A stretch of 21,208 bases of DNA from a virus. Positions 1 to 5,857 of the stretch are shown here, piece after piece. Location: IMG/VR virus record IMGVR_UViG_3300011114_000781, positions 1 to 21,208 of that record; one strand, 5' to 3'. The notes below the pieces were generated by a model. That model had not been told where the DNA came from. It did no database searches and saw only the letters and a program-made list of their open reading frames with translations. The translations under genes and the position numbers were made by a program. Within the stretch, counting starts at the first letter, position 1. Each line of letters begins with the position of its first letter.

Positions 1-90
1 CGATACTTCTTCAGGGGCTATTATTTTAAAAATAACCTCTGTATCGTCTTTATAACGTCTTAGTTCTTTTATTAGGTCTTTTATTTTCAT
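1..90 (-). CDS. Partial small phage protein (N-terminus only)
   Basis: An ATG at 88-90 opens a leftward frame that runs off the left edge after 30 codons. The visible N-terminus reads KIKDLIKELRRYKDDTEVIF and then continues. This is a helix followed by the charged D-x-x-V-x-F strand pattern seen at the start of many short phage proteins; the function is unknown. The start is supported by an ATGA overlap with the stop of the gene upstream (87-200), so it is the last visible gene of the leftward operon. Confidence 0.6.
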   Translation of the reverse strand, partial: MKIKDLIKELRRYKDDTEVIFKIIAPEEVS

Positions 91-200
91 TTTCTTTTCT
101 TCCTTTTAGTTGGTTTCTTTCTTTGATTACCAAAGGCATCATATTTTCTATGATATGCTTTTAATAACTTCTTTATTGCTTTGAGATATCTACTTGTCAT
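87..200 (-). CDS. Very basic 37-residue peptide
   Basis: This 37-codon frame starts at the ATG at 198-200 and stops at the TGA at 87-89. The product is strongly cationic, rich in Lys and Arg, and ends in KKPTKRKKRK, so nucleic-acid or membrane binding is plausible but unproven. The start was chosen because its ATG overlaps the TGA of the upstream frame (ATGA at 197-200), and its own stop overlaps the next start in the same way. An in-frame ATG two codons earlier (204-206) is possible. No family was recognised; the operon packing is the main evidence that it is real. Confidence 0.5.
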   Translation of the reverse strand: MTSRYLKAIKKLLKAYHRKYDAFGNQRKKPTKRKKRK

Positions 201-292
201 TTCCATACTATGATTGAAACAATTAGTAATAACCAAGTACAAACAATAAATAGTACCCAAAAATTTGGGTCTGGTAGTTTATTTAAGTTCAT
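197..292 (-). CDS. 31-residue single-pass membrane peptide
   Basis: A short frame from the ATG at 290-292 to the TGA at 197-199. After the polar start MNLNKLPDPN it is one continuous hydrophobic stretch (FWVLFIVCTWLLLIVSIIVW) ending in a single Lys, the layout of a one-helix inner-membrane peptide. It overlaps the 3' end of the gene upstream by 14 bases and the next gene by ATGA, so translation is probably coupled. Its role is unknown; short phage membrane peptides in early operons sometimes modify the host envelope or exclude other phages, which is only a suggestion here. Confidence 0.5.
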   Translation of the reverse strand: MNLNKLPDPNFWVLFIVCTWLLLIVSIIVWK

Positions 293-485
293 TTTTTACT
301 CCTAACTGATTGTTGTTTAGTTTTTCTTTTTCGTAATCTAACGCTATTTGCATTTCTTCTTCAGTAATCATTCCAAGTATCTTTTGCATTTCGCAATAAG
401 TTTCTTGTCCCGATTGACTTAGTCTGTCGTAGTCAAAGGCAAGGTCGTTGAATAGGTGTAGAAATCTTTTATTGATACCCATCAT
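279..485 (-). CDS. Unknown 68-residue early protein
   Basis: The 68-residue frame starts with two consecutive Met codons; the ATG at 483-485 overlaps the upstream stop (ATGA), which favours that start. The product is mainly helical, with a Tyr/Asp-rich first half (FDYDRLSQSGQETYCEM) and an acidic-basic second half (EEEMQIALDYEKEKLN). No domain was recognised. Position inside a series of overlapping genes, all on the minus strand, argues it is expressed. Confidence 0.65.
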   Translation of the reverse strand: MMGINKRFLHLFNDLAFDYDRLSQSGQETYCEMQKILGMITEEEMQIALDYEKEKLNNNQLGVKNELK

Positions 486-709
486 GTCCTACTCCCAAAG
501 GCCTTAGTGTCTTGTTCCATGTCACACGGAACACGGCTCACGGAATATTTAGGATCAAACTTTGCGCCTAATATCCAAGCCAATAGTTCTTGCGACATTC
601 TGTATCTAATCTCATCTGCCTTAGATACGTAATTGTGTTGTTCTACTGCCATTTCAAAATGCGCTAACTCCTCCTCGAGCCACGCTACTACGTCTTTTAT
701 GTCTTTCAT
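482..709 (-). CDS. Unknown 75-residue early protein
   Basis: A 75-residue acidic helical protein starting at the ATG at 707-709, preceded on the minus strand by an AGAGGA Shine-Dalgarno. The N-terminus carries WLEEELAHFEMAVEQH, which looks like an amphipathic helix, followed by a YRMSQELLAWILGAKF segment. No family was recognised. Near the 3' end, positions 525-543 hold three CACGG words exactly 7 bases apart, a GC-rich repeat that reappears elsewhere in the window and is unlike the surrounding AT-rich coding sequence. Confidence 0.65.
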   Translation of the reverse strand: MKDIKDVVAWLEEELAHFEMAVEQHNYVSKADEIRYRMSQELLAWILGAKFDPKYSVSRVPCDMEQDTKAFGSRT

Positions 710-726
710 TTTTCCTCTTTTATTGG

Positions 727-1182
727 TTAAAGTACATTTTTAACATTTTGTTCAAACATATCTAATATTTTTTTATGTTCGGACATCACATTAACAAATT
801 CATTATGAGTGAATGATCGTCTGTTAACTATATTGTTAAATGAAGATATTAATGTTTCCCTACATTTATCAATAACTTGTAAATTTAAATTAACATATAA
901 ATGATTTTGTTCATTTTTATTGTTTTCATTTTTTGGATTAAAATAATGATCTATTTCTGGGAAATGCTCATCATTATCTGAAAATTTAAAACCCCAAATT
1001 AGAAAAGCCTCTTTGATATCTTGTATAGATTTTTTTCCAATATTAGGTATTCTTGCAAAATGAGACAAAGAATATTTATTTGCTAATATATCCTCCATAG
1101 TAATATTTTCTTTTTGAAAAGTTTTTACTACTCTAGGTCTTAAACCTAAATCATACATTGTTGCTTTGCTTAAAGCGCTCAT
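727..1182 (-). CDS. RNA polymerase alpha C-terminal-domain-like protein
   Basis: The first ~67 residues of this 151-residue protein align by eye with the C-terminal domain of the bacterial RNA polymerase alpha subunit. A helix starting LGLRPRVV (residues 12-19) is followed by the helix-hairpin-helix IPNIGKKSIQDIKEAF (45-60), against TPNLGKKSLTEIKDVL in E. coli. By that alignment R15, G49, K51 and S52 correspond to E. coli R265, G296, K298 and S299, which contact UP-element DNA; the N268 position is Val. The alpha N-terminal assembly domain is absent. Residues 70-151 are a polar, Asn-rich extension without a recognised fold. The start has a strong AAGGAGG four bases before the leftward ATG spacer. 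A free-standing alpha-CTD could act as a promoter decoy or a transcription-factor adaptor; a generic helix-hairpin-helix DNA-binding role is the alternative. Confidence 0.75.
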   Translation of the reverse strand: MSALSKATMYDLGLRPRVVKTFQKENITMEDILANKYSLSHFARIPNIGKKSIQDIKEAFLIWGFKFSDNDEHFPEIDHYFNPKNENNKNEQNHLYVNLNLQVIDKCRETLISSFNNIVNRRSFTHNEFVNVMSEHKKILDMFEQNVKNVL

Positions 1183-1194
1183 TTTTCCTCCTTG

Positions 1195-1500
1195 TTAAGT
1201 GTTTATTCTGTCGTATTTGATTGAAATAGTGCCACGCTCTTGGTCAAAGGGCTTTTCACAAACGAAATAACAAAGCCTATTCACGAGCCACGCACCATTT
1301 TGTATCCACGTATATTTGTCGCCCTCAACCAATGTCCAAATTTTACTATGGTCTTGGTTTGCAACAAATTCTTTTTCTGCGCCGTATGTTTCAAAACTAT
1401 AATTAACACTATCTATTCCACAGTATGTTCCATTTTTATCAATGTGGTTTGGAATAGGTTTATATGTTTCAAACCATTTTACAAAATTTAGTTTTTTCAT
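1195..1500 (-). CDS. Unknown 101-residue early protein
   Basis: A 101-residue protein rich in aromatic residues (KWFETYKP, YSFETYGAE, YTWIQNGAWLVNRLCYFVCEKPF), suggesting a compact beta-rich fold. The phrase W-I-Q-N-G-A-W-L-V-N-R-x-x-Y-F-V is the sort of pattern seen in phage proteins of unknown function. The start is set by ATGA overlap with the upstream stop and by AAGGAGG just before it; that ribosome-binding site lies inside the end of the upstream gene, where it encodes KEEL. No function assigned. Confidence 0.65.
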   Translation of the reverse strand: MKKLNFVKWFETYKPIPNHIDKNGTYCGIDSVNYSFETYGAEKEFVANQDHSKIWTLVEGDKYTWIQNGAWLVNRLCYFVCEKPFDQERGTISIKYDRINT

Positions 1501-1745
1501 AGTTCCTCCTTGTATTCATTAAATTTTTGTTCTTCTATGTCCTCTAAATCACATAAAAGTTCCTCTGCTGAATTTTCTATTGTATTTTCATCAAAGCCCT
1601 CGTCTTTTGCTTTTTCAATAAAATCTTGCAAAGCGTCCTCTGGTGTCATAATCATTCCATTTTTAGTTAATTTGCCACTTGCATATTTCATTAGTGTTGT
1701 TTCATAAAGAAAACCAATAGGAACATCTACATCTGGTATGCTCAT
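1497..1745 (-). CDS. Unknown acidic 82-residue protein (start corrected)
   Basis: The frame is open from 1769, but the ATG at 1743-1745 is the better start. It sits just downstream of AAGGAGG and its ATG overlaps the TGA of the upstream gene (ATGA), the same arrangement as its neighbours, whereas the longer version would overlap that gene by 28 bases without a ribosome-binding site. The product is an acidic protein with helical segments (TPEDALQDFIEKAKDEGF, ENSAEELLCDLEDIEEQ). No family was recognised. Confidence 0.65.
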   Translation of the reverse strand: MSIPDVDVPIGFLYETTLMKYASGKLTKNGMIMTPEDALQDFIEKAKDEGFDENTIENSAEELLCDLEDIEEQKFNEYKEEL

Positions 1746-1987
1746 ACTGACCTCCTTATTATTTTCCATTCATTTTCATAAGGCATTTGTTTAAAACAAT
1801 ATTCATTACAGAATATTCCACCTAGTTCATCTTCAACATAAGATTTTAATGGATATTCCATACAATATTCACACTCTAAAACATAATGGCCTTTATTTTT
1901 TATTTGTATGCTTTCACACTCTAAACAAGTGTAGTTGCCTTTTACGTCACAAGTTTTACAATGTTTGTTAGGTTTTAAATGTCCCAT
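1742..1987 (-). CDS. Four-pair cysteine zinc-ribbon protein
   Basis: An 81-residue protein with four cysteine pairs: C10/C13, C21/C24, C39/C42 and C60/C64. The spacing fits two small zinc-binding knuckle pairs, so two structural zinc ions are likely. The last pair (FCNEYCFKQM) resembles treble-clef or MYM/FYVE-like ends. Such proteins in phage early regions usually bind nucleic acid or host proteins, but no specific family was recognised. It begins within the 3' end of the upstream gene (13-base overlap), so translation is coupled. Its end encodes the ribosome-binding site of the next gene (the RRSV tail). Confidence 0.65.
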   Translation of the reverse strand: MGHLKPNKHCKTCDVKGNYTCLECESIQIKNKGHYVLECEYCMEYPLKSYVEDELGGIFCNEYCFKQMPYENEWKIIRRSV

Positions 1988-2259
1988 TTATATACCCTCT
2001 TTTTATTTTTAAAGTATCCTACTTTTTTAAGTAAGTCATAACCATTAGTTATAGCTGATCTAAAATGTTCAGTTCTAAATTCTGGTGGACAATCTTCATC
2101 TGCATTACTACACATTGTTGCTAATGCCTCTTGTAATTGTTTGTGTTCTTTTATGAGTTTACTTGCAATTTTTCTTTGTGCCACTAATACATCATCTAAA
2201 TCATTTACTGCATTCATTAATTTTGTATCGGCCTCATTTATTAATTTAATATCAATCAT
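1975..2259 (-). CDS. Unknown 94-residue helical protein
   Basis: The 94-residue product is predicted helical: a long N-terminal amphipathic stretch (NDLDDVLVAQRKIASKLIKEH) then a segment around CSNADEDCPPEFRTEHFRSA, which recalls small phage proteins of unknown function with a conserved P-E-F-R-T motif. The C-terminus is basic. The start at 2257-2259 overlaps the stop of the upstream 57-codon gene as ATGA. No catalytic motif is visible. Confidence 0.65.
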   Translation of the reverse strand: MIDIKLINEADTKLMNAVNDLDDVLVAQRKIASKLIKEHKQLQEALATMCSNADEDCPPEFRTEHFRSAITNGYDLLKKVGYFKNKKRVYKWDI

Positions 2260-2429
2260 TGTTTTATTTCTTCCATTTTTAAGTTATCCCACTCCTCGTC
2301 ATCGTAGTCCTTTTCTATGAGTTCTATTTTATCGTTTAGCCAGTTTTCATAGGCCTCTTTTTTATTTTTACCTATGACTTTCCATTTTCTAATTAGCTTT
2401 GGATATTCTGTTATTACAAAAGTTTTCAT
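2256..2429 (-). CDS. Small acidic protein, 57 residues
   Basis: A 57-codon frame from the ATG at 2427-2429 to the TGA at 2256-2258, with ATGA overlaps at both ends, which is strong evidence for a real gene despite its size. The N-terminus MKTFVITEYPKLIRKWKV and the following NKKEAYENW fit a short beta-beta-alpha phage fold; the second half is very acidic (EKDYDDEEWDN). Function unknown. Confidence 0.6.
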   Translation of the reverse strand: MKTFVITEYPKLIRKWKVIGKNKKEAYENWLNDKIELIEKDYDDEEWDNLKMEEIKQ

Positions 2430-2593
2430 ACTCCAATCCCCCTTGTATCTATTTCTTGTTTAATGAAATCTTTAAAATAGTTTTCAAGTATTGTTGGCTT
2501 TTCAAGTGAGGTATATAATCTATATTCCTCTCTTAACTTTCTGTCGTTAAAAGTTTTAATGTACTGTTTAATGATTTGTATATCTTCTTTCAT
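2426..2593 (-). CDS. Small charged protein, 55 residues
   Basis: A 55-codon frame from the ATG at 2591-2593 to the TGA at 2426-2428. It is preceded by AGGAG overlapping the stop of the upstream gene and overlaps the next gene as ATGA. The product is helical and charged, with FNDRKLREEYRLYTSLEKP in the middle. No family was recognised. Confidence 0.6.
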   Translation of the reverse strand: MKEDIQIIKQYIKTFNDRKLREEYRLYTSLEKPTILENYFKDFIKQEIDTRGIGV

Positions 2594-2595
2594 AT

Positions 2596-2799
2596 TTACT
2601 CCTTTTCTGTTTCATATCTAAAATCGTAATTAAAATATTTTTTTAATTTCTTTTCTAGGTTTAATAATATTTTTTGTTTATGAGTTGCGTCTTTAATATC
2701 TTCTTTTTCTTTAAAGTCGTATGGATTACAAAAGTCTTGCCCATAGTTCCAAAGAGCAACTGATAACGCATTTTTTTCGTTTTGGTTTAGTTTAGTCAT
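2596..2799 (-). CDS. Unknown 67-residue early protein
   Basis: A 67-residue polar protein with an N-terminal helix (NEKNALSVALWNYGQDFC) and a basic middle (HKQKILLNLEKKLKKYF). Its ATG at 2797-2799 overlaps the upstream TGA. Two bases separate its stop from the next start. No recognised domain. Confidence 0.65.
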   Translation of the reverse strand: MTKLNQNEKNALSVALWNYGQDFCNPYDFKEKEDIKDATHKQKILLNLEKKLKKYFNYDFRYETEKE

Positions 2800-3140
2800 G
2801 CTACTTTCCTTTCTAGTTTTTTAGCGTCCATCATAAATCTTTTAGGTTGAAGATTTACTAACCAATCACTTACTGACGGGATAAATCCACAATCTTCCAT
2901 AATATGTTGTTCGCCGATTGTTTTTACTGGTACTTTTTTATTGTCCGAGTTCACAATGTAATCGCCAAACTTTTCAACACACTCCTCAACACCTAATGAG
3001 TGGTGTCGTAATGCTCTGTGTCTAAAATCTGGGTGGTAAGACTTTGTAAAATCAAACCACTTATGGATTGCGATATAATCTTCTATACGGCCTCCATAAC
3101 GATTTACTGTTGCTTGGGCGTGGATTACTGGGGTTGCCAT
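2796..3140 (-). CDS. DUF6915-like conserved phage protein
   Basis: The 114-residue sequence carries a pattern I recognise from a widespread family of phage and prophage proteins of unknown function (I believe DUF6915). It has an H-A at the N-terminus, RYGGRIEDYIAIHKWFDFTK, then DFRHRALRHHSLGVEECVEK, NSDNKKVPVKTIGEQHIMED and CGFIPSVSDWLVNL. The many conserved His residues (H23-like, HRALRHH, EQH) could bind a metal, but no reaction is known. The start overlaps the upstream TAA (TAATG); the end overlaps the next gene as ATGA. The family match is from memory; the name is less certain than the homology. Confidence 0.7.
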   Translation of the reverse strand: MATPVIHAQATVNRYGGRIEDYIAIHKWFDFTKSYHPDFRHRALRHHSLGVEECVEKFGDYIVNSDNKKVPVKTIGEQHIMEDCGFIPSVSDWLVNLQPKRFMMDAKKLERKVA

Positions 3141-3718
3141 TATAGTTCCCCCTCATCATCACTCGATAGTGTTCCGTCATCATAGTTTCTCTCGTAAGTT
3201 TCAACGCTTTCTTGTCCGTCTCTTTCCCAAGTATAATTAAATACATCTAGTTTTACAGTTCCAGTCACACTAAATTCCCCCGCAAAACTTCCGTATTCTT
3301 CCAATGCACCCGTAGAATAAAGTGTATCTTCAAGTACATCTAAAAGATTTTTTTCACTATTTGTTATAGTGTAGAAAACAGAAATCTTTTTTGCTTTCTC
3401 ATTTTCATAAGTGTAAATATTTTTTTTACTTACAAAAAATCTAAAGTCTCGTCTAAAGTCAAAATCTTCTTTTATGACAATTTCTTTTTCTTCATGATTT
3501 GCAAGATAAACATTATCAAAACCACCCTCATCATTACCACCAGAAAATGTTCCAATAATATATTTTACATTATGTCTTATAAAAGTATCTTTTAATTCTT
3601 TTAAGATTTCTTTTACGTATTCTCGTTCTGCTTTTTTTTCTAAAGTTTCTACTTTTTTTCGTGCATCATAATCGTAGCTACTTTTTGTTTTTATGTCTTG
3701 TATAAGCGTCAAGCTCAT
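3140..3718 (-). CDS. First gene of leftward operon, DUF6878-like
   Basis: A 192-residue acidic protein and the promoter-proximal gene of the leftward operon. It starts at an ATG preceded by AAGGAG eight bases upstream. An N-terminal basic helix (residues ~15-45) leads to GTFSGGNDEGGFDNV (about 56-70), and the C-terminal third contains YGSFAGEFSVTGTVKLDV. These two patterns, G-x-G-D-x-G and Y-G-x-F-x-G-E-F followed by a strand, resemble the DUF6878 family found on plasmids and phages; function unknown. The C-terminus is strongly acidic (YDDGTLSSDDEGEL). Family assignment is tentative. Confidence 0.6.
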   Translation of the reverse strand: MSLTLIQDIKTKSSYDYDARKKVETLEKKAEREYVKEILKELKDTFIRHNVKYIIGTFSGGNDEGGFDNVYLANHEEKEIVIKEDFDFRRDFRFFVSKKNIYTYENEKAKKISVFYTITNSEKNLLDVLEDTLYSTGALEEYGSFAGEFSVTGTVKLDVFNYTWERDGQESVETYERNYDDGTLSSDDEGEL

Positions 3719-3772
3719 TTTTTTTTACTCCTTTGTTTGTTTGTGTGATTAAACTCTAGGGCTACTCCTATT

Positions 3773-3932
3773 TTGACGAAATTTCATTCTCGTATTAATC
3801 ACGAATTGACAGTTAATTTATTTGTCAAAAGTTGTCAAAATAAAAATTGACAAAAATATTAAGTCATTGATTTTATTGTCAAATAACTTGTAAAAGTTAT
3901 TTATTGACACTTTTTTAAAATTTCTGTAAGAT
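3773..3932. promoter_or_regulatory. TTGACA cluster with candidate divergent promoters
   Basis: Six exact -35-type hexamers lie within about 105 bases: TTGACA on the plus strand at 3806, 3847 and 3904, and on the minus strand (TGTCAA) at 3823, 3833 and 3877. The best complete promoter is rightward: TTGACA 3904-3909, a 17-base spacer, then TAAGAT 3927-3932. Leftward, the minus TTGACA at 3882-3877 has TATTTT 18 bases on and could drive the 3718-to-1 operon. The alternating orientation could also be an operator array for a repressor recognising TTGACA/TGTCAA half-sites. Confidence 0.5.
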
Positions 3933-3938
3933 TTAGCT

Positions 3939-4006
3939 GTAAAAATTGAGTTCATTCATTTTTACGTCCTTTCTTGGCTAGGGGTAGCTTATTCTGCCCC
4001 TAGTTT
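3939..4006 (+). ncRNA. Candidate small structured RNA (two hairpins)
   Basis: A transcript from the TTGACA-17-TAAGAT promoter would begin near 3939. Exactly there starts a perfect 8-base inverted repeat (GTAAAAAT 3939-3946 / ATTTTTAC 3958-3965). It is followed by a perfect 7-base repeat CTAGGGG 3978-3984 / CCCCTAG 3997-4003 and then TTTATC. No open frame follows for over 600 bases. This fits a short regulatory RNA, but the U-run after the second stem is short, so the 3' end is a guess. Confidence 0.3.
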
Positions 4007-4081
4007 ATCAAGTTCCTTGTTCCGTGATTGTTGGGTATTGTTTCACTTGACATTTTAATTTTTATAAAATAATTGTGTGCT

Positions 4082-4141
4082 GTTAATATTTGCTATTAAC
4101 GATTCCCGTCAAATGCTAGGGTACTGTCATAGGTACCCTAG
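4082..4141. repeat. Two further inverted repeats in the control region
   Basis: GTTAATA at 4082-4088 pairs perfectly with TATTAAC at 4094-4100 (5-base loop). CTAGGGTAC at 4116-4124 pairs perfectly with GTACCCTAG at 4133-4141 (8-base loop). Neither is followed by a clear U-run, so they are more likely protein-binding sites or RNA structure than terminators. The second shares the CTAGGG word with the stem at 3978-3984 and with a partial copy at 3755-3760. Confidence 0.5.
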
Positions 4142-4162
4142 TTAAAAATCAAGGAAAACGAT

Positions 4163-4175
4163 ACACGGCTCACGG
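4163..4175. repeat. CACGG heptad repeat, copy 2 of 3
   Basis: ACACGGCTCACGG here is an exact 13-base match to positions 531-543 inside an early gene, with CACGG words spaced 7 bases apart. The same heptad on the opposite strand (CCGTG-TG-CCGTG) occurs at 8678-8689 upstream of the large terminase gene. The element is much richer in GC than its surroundings and is unexplained. Confidence 0.5.
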
Positions 4176-4213
4176 CTCTTGGATAAGTTATTGATTTATA
4201 TGTATTCTTGAAA

Positions 4214-4478
4214 CTAGGAAATTTTAGGAATTTTCGGAAAAAATAAGCTAGGAAACACGCCAATTTTCCCAGAAATGTACCCACTAAGGTAGTTTGTATA
4301 CAAAAAAATTTTAAAAAGTATGTGTGGATTTAGGTCAAAAACTAGGAAAAATTGACAAAAATGCCAAATTATCTATATATATCAATGGTTTAATCATTCC
4401 CAGTTTTTTCCTAGATACTGGGAAAAGCCAATAAAATCAACACTTATTTTTTCCCAGTTTTTTGTCATTTCTGGGAAA
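4214..4478. repeat. CTRGGAAA octamer array, origin or operator candidate
   Basis: Eight exact CTRGGAAA octamers lie in 265 bases. Plus-strand copies are at 4214, 4248, 4342, 4418 and 4471; minus-strand copies (TTTCCYAG) are at 4265-4272, 4407-4414 and 4450-4457, with a near copy at 4396-4403. Four of them pair into two inverted repeats, TTCCCAG 4397-4403 / CTGGGAA 4418-4424 and TTCCCAG 4451-4457 / CTGGGAA 4471-4477. These form a 54-base direct repeat, each unit ending AAAGYCAATAAAAT. Repeated short sites in a gene-free AT-rich stretch suit a replication origin (iterons) or a repressor/activator array. Confidence 0.55.
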
Positions 4479-4570
4479 AGTCAATAAAATAGCCATTTAT
4501 TGATTTTTAGTCAACAAAATTAGTAAACAAATGATTACTAAACGGAAACAAATGTATGCAAAAAAATTTT
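4295..4570. repeat. Flanking 18-base direct repeat
   Basis: TGTATACAAAAAAATTTT at 4295-4312 recurs as TGTATGCAAAAAAATTTT at 4553-4570 (17 of 18 identical), 258 bases apart. Both are followed by an A-run and both precede a TTTAGG word. The first copy is part of a perfect 12-base palindrome, TTTGTATACAAA at 4293-4304. The second lies just upstream of the terminase small subunit gene, where TATATA at 4585-4590 is a possible -10 without a good -35. Part of the similarity is A/T-run composition. Confidence 0.4.
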
Positions 4571-4622
4571 TAAAAAAATATTTGTATATAGATTACTTTA
4601 GGGAAAACAGTTAAAATGGTTT

Positions 4623-5135
4623 ATGCCTCAAAAGAAGAATACTTTAAAAACCACTAATGATTTAACACCTAAACAAAGAAAATTTGTTGATATCCTTGTT
4701 GCAAAATGGGGAACAATTACAAAGTCAGATGCGTGTATCGAGGCTGGATATGCAACTAAAGACGGCTCAAAACCATATGAAACTGCAAGTAAGTTAACAA
4801 ACCCAGAATTAAATCCTCATGTTGTTAGATATTTAGAAAAAAGACTATCGCAAGAATTACAAAAATATGAAAAAGATAAATTGCGTTCTTATAAAGTTTT
4901 TGAAAGATTGAGAAATAAAGCTGAAGAAAAAAATCAGTTTAACTCTGCCGTCCAATCAGAATTTCGTATGGGACAATTATCTGGTTTCTATATAGATAAA
5001 AAAGAAATTTCTCATATTGGTTTAGAGGGCATGAGCCGTGAACAGCTAGAAAAAAGATTGTCAGAATTAGAAAATAAATTAGATGAAAACAAAGCGATTA
5101 TTGACATCACGGCTGAAACAGAAATTGTTAAATAG
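4623..5135 (+). CDS. terS: Terminase small subunit
   Basis: This 170-residue protein should recognise phage DNA at the packaging start and hand it to the large subunit. The N-terminal region (about residues 13-65) has the classic pattern LTPKQRKFVDIL, then ITKSDACIEAGYATKDGSKPYETASKL, NPELNPHVVRYLEKRL, matching the Terminase_2-type helix-turn-helix. The middle is helical (oligomerisation) and the C-terminus is charged (REQLEKRLSELENKLDENK). Its length is normal for the family. The ribosome-binding site is weak. Unusually, the large subunit gene lies 3.7 kb downstream, behind a leftward operon; the two are normally adjacent. Confidence 0.85.
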   Translation: MPQKKNTLKTTNDLTPKQRKFVDILVAKWGTITKSDACIEAGYATKDGSKPYETASKLTNPELNPHVVRYLEKRLSQELQKYEKDKLRSYKVFERLRNKAEEKNQFNSAVQSEFRMGQLSGFYIDKKEISHIGLEGMSREQLEKRLSELENKLDENKAIIDITAETEIVK

Positions 5136-5221
5136 TTCTTGGGAAAGTTTTATTCACACTTTTAACAAGGTACACAATAGCCATTTAACAACAAAACTTG
5201 GAATTGTAGCAATTAGAATTA

Positions 5222-5521
5222 ATGACAAAAAGAAAATTGGCGATAAATAAAAAAGCAAAAAGAGAAATAGATAAATTTCCTCTTGTTGAAATTAAGTGGC
5301 TAGACATTACAAGCGATAGTTCATGGCAAGATATAGAGGATTTTTTAAAAACAAAACTTCCTTTGTGTACCACTAAAGGCCATTTATTATCACAATCAAA
5401 AGGCCTAACAAGAGTATTTGGCGACTTTGCCCTAAAGGACGAAAAATCGGGGCAAATTGATGAAATTGCCAATACAACTATTATTCCAAATAGTGTTATT
5501 GTTGAAATTAAAAAAATTTAA
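5222..5521 (+). CDS. Conserved small phage protein of unknown function
   Basis: A 99-residue protein. After a basic N-terminus the pattern PLVEIKWLDITSDSSWQDIEDF, then CTTKGHLLSQSKGLTRVFGD, then IDEIANTTIIPNSVIVEIKKI matches a family of short phage proteins common in environmental viromes: a small beta-rich fold with W-x-D-I and a C-terminal I-P-x-x-V-I-x-I-x-x-I strand. The function is not known. It follows terS by 86 bases with only a weak ribosome-binding site and ends head-on against the leftward operon, the two stop codons overlapping within 5518-5521 and leaving no room for a terminator. Confidence 0.65.
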   Translation: MTKRKLAINKKAKREIDKFPLVEIKWLDITSDSSWQDIEDFLKTKLPLCTTKGHLLSQSKGLTRVFGDFALKDEKSGQIDEIANTTIIPNSVIVEIKKI

Positions 5522-5856
5522 GCAACTAAAAAAATATCAACTATTTTTGTTTTGTCTAAATGTATTTCTATATCACAATCACTAACTAAAAGATTATCAC
5601 TGTCTTTGGTTAATGGTTTTTCTATATTGCATTTATAACTAAAAACCTTGTTAACTTGTCTTAAAAATTCTGGTTTTTTATTATAATCACAAGCATATTC
5701 AATGGGCAATAATGTTATTTCATCATTTATTTTTTTAAAGTATGTTGTGCTATTTTCTATTTCCTTATATTGCCATGCGACTGTCTTACACTTATCAATT
5801 AAGTTAAAAAACCAATCTTCGTTTAAATAGTGTTTAAATGAGGTATGACCCGCCAT
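5518..5856 (-). CDS. Unknown 112-residue protein, last of second leftward operon
   Basis: A 112-residue protein with several Cys (K-C-K-T, Y-A-C-D-Y, Y-K-C-N, S-D-C-D) not arranged as a clear zinc site, and alternating strand-like stretches toward the C-terminus (CDIEIHLDKTKIVDIFLVA). The start at 5854-5856 follows AGGAAG by several bases and lies one base after the upstream stop. No family was recognised. It is the final gene of the leftward run and its stop overlaps the convergent rightward gene. Confidence 0.6.
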   Translation of the reverse strand: MAGHTSFKHYLNEDWFFNLIDKCKTVAWQYKEIENSTTYFKKINDEITLLPIEYACDYNKKPEFLRQVNKVFSYKCNIEKPLTKDSDNLLVSDCDIEIHLDKTKIVDIFLVA

Positions 5857-5857
5857 G

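Noticed and set aside
1497-1769. Longer version of the 82-residue gene starting at 1769
   Set aside because: It would overlap the zinc-ribbon gene by 28 bases without a ribosome-binding site, whereas ATG 1745 has AAGGAGG and an ATGA overlap.
4394-4468. 24-codon leftward frame within the octamer array (repeated K-N-W-E words)
   Set aside because: The peptide repeat is just the translation of the CTRGGAAA repeats; there is no ribosome-binding site and no overlap with a neighbour.
4397-4490. Repeats with regular spacing resembling the start of a CRISPR array
   Set aside because: There are only two units, the repeats are short and internally palindromic with other octamer copies around, and no cas gene is present.
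4585-4590. TATATA as a -10 for the small terminase gene
   Set aside because: The sequence 17 bases upstream is an A-run with no -35 similarity; in such AT-rich DNA the match alone means little.
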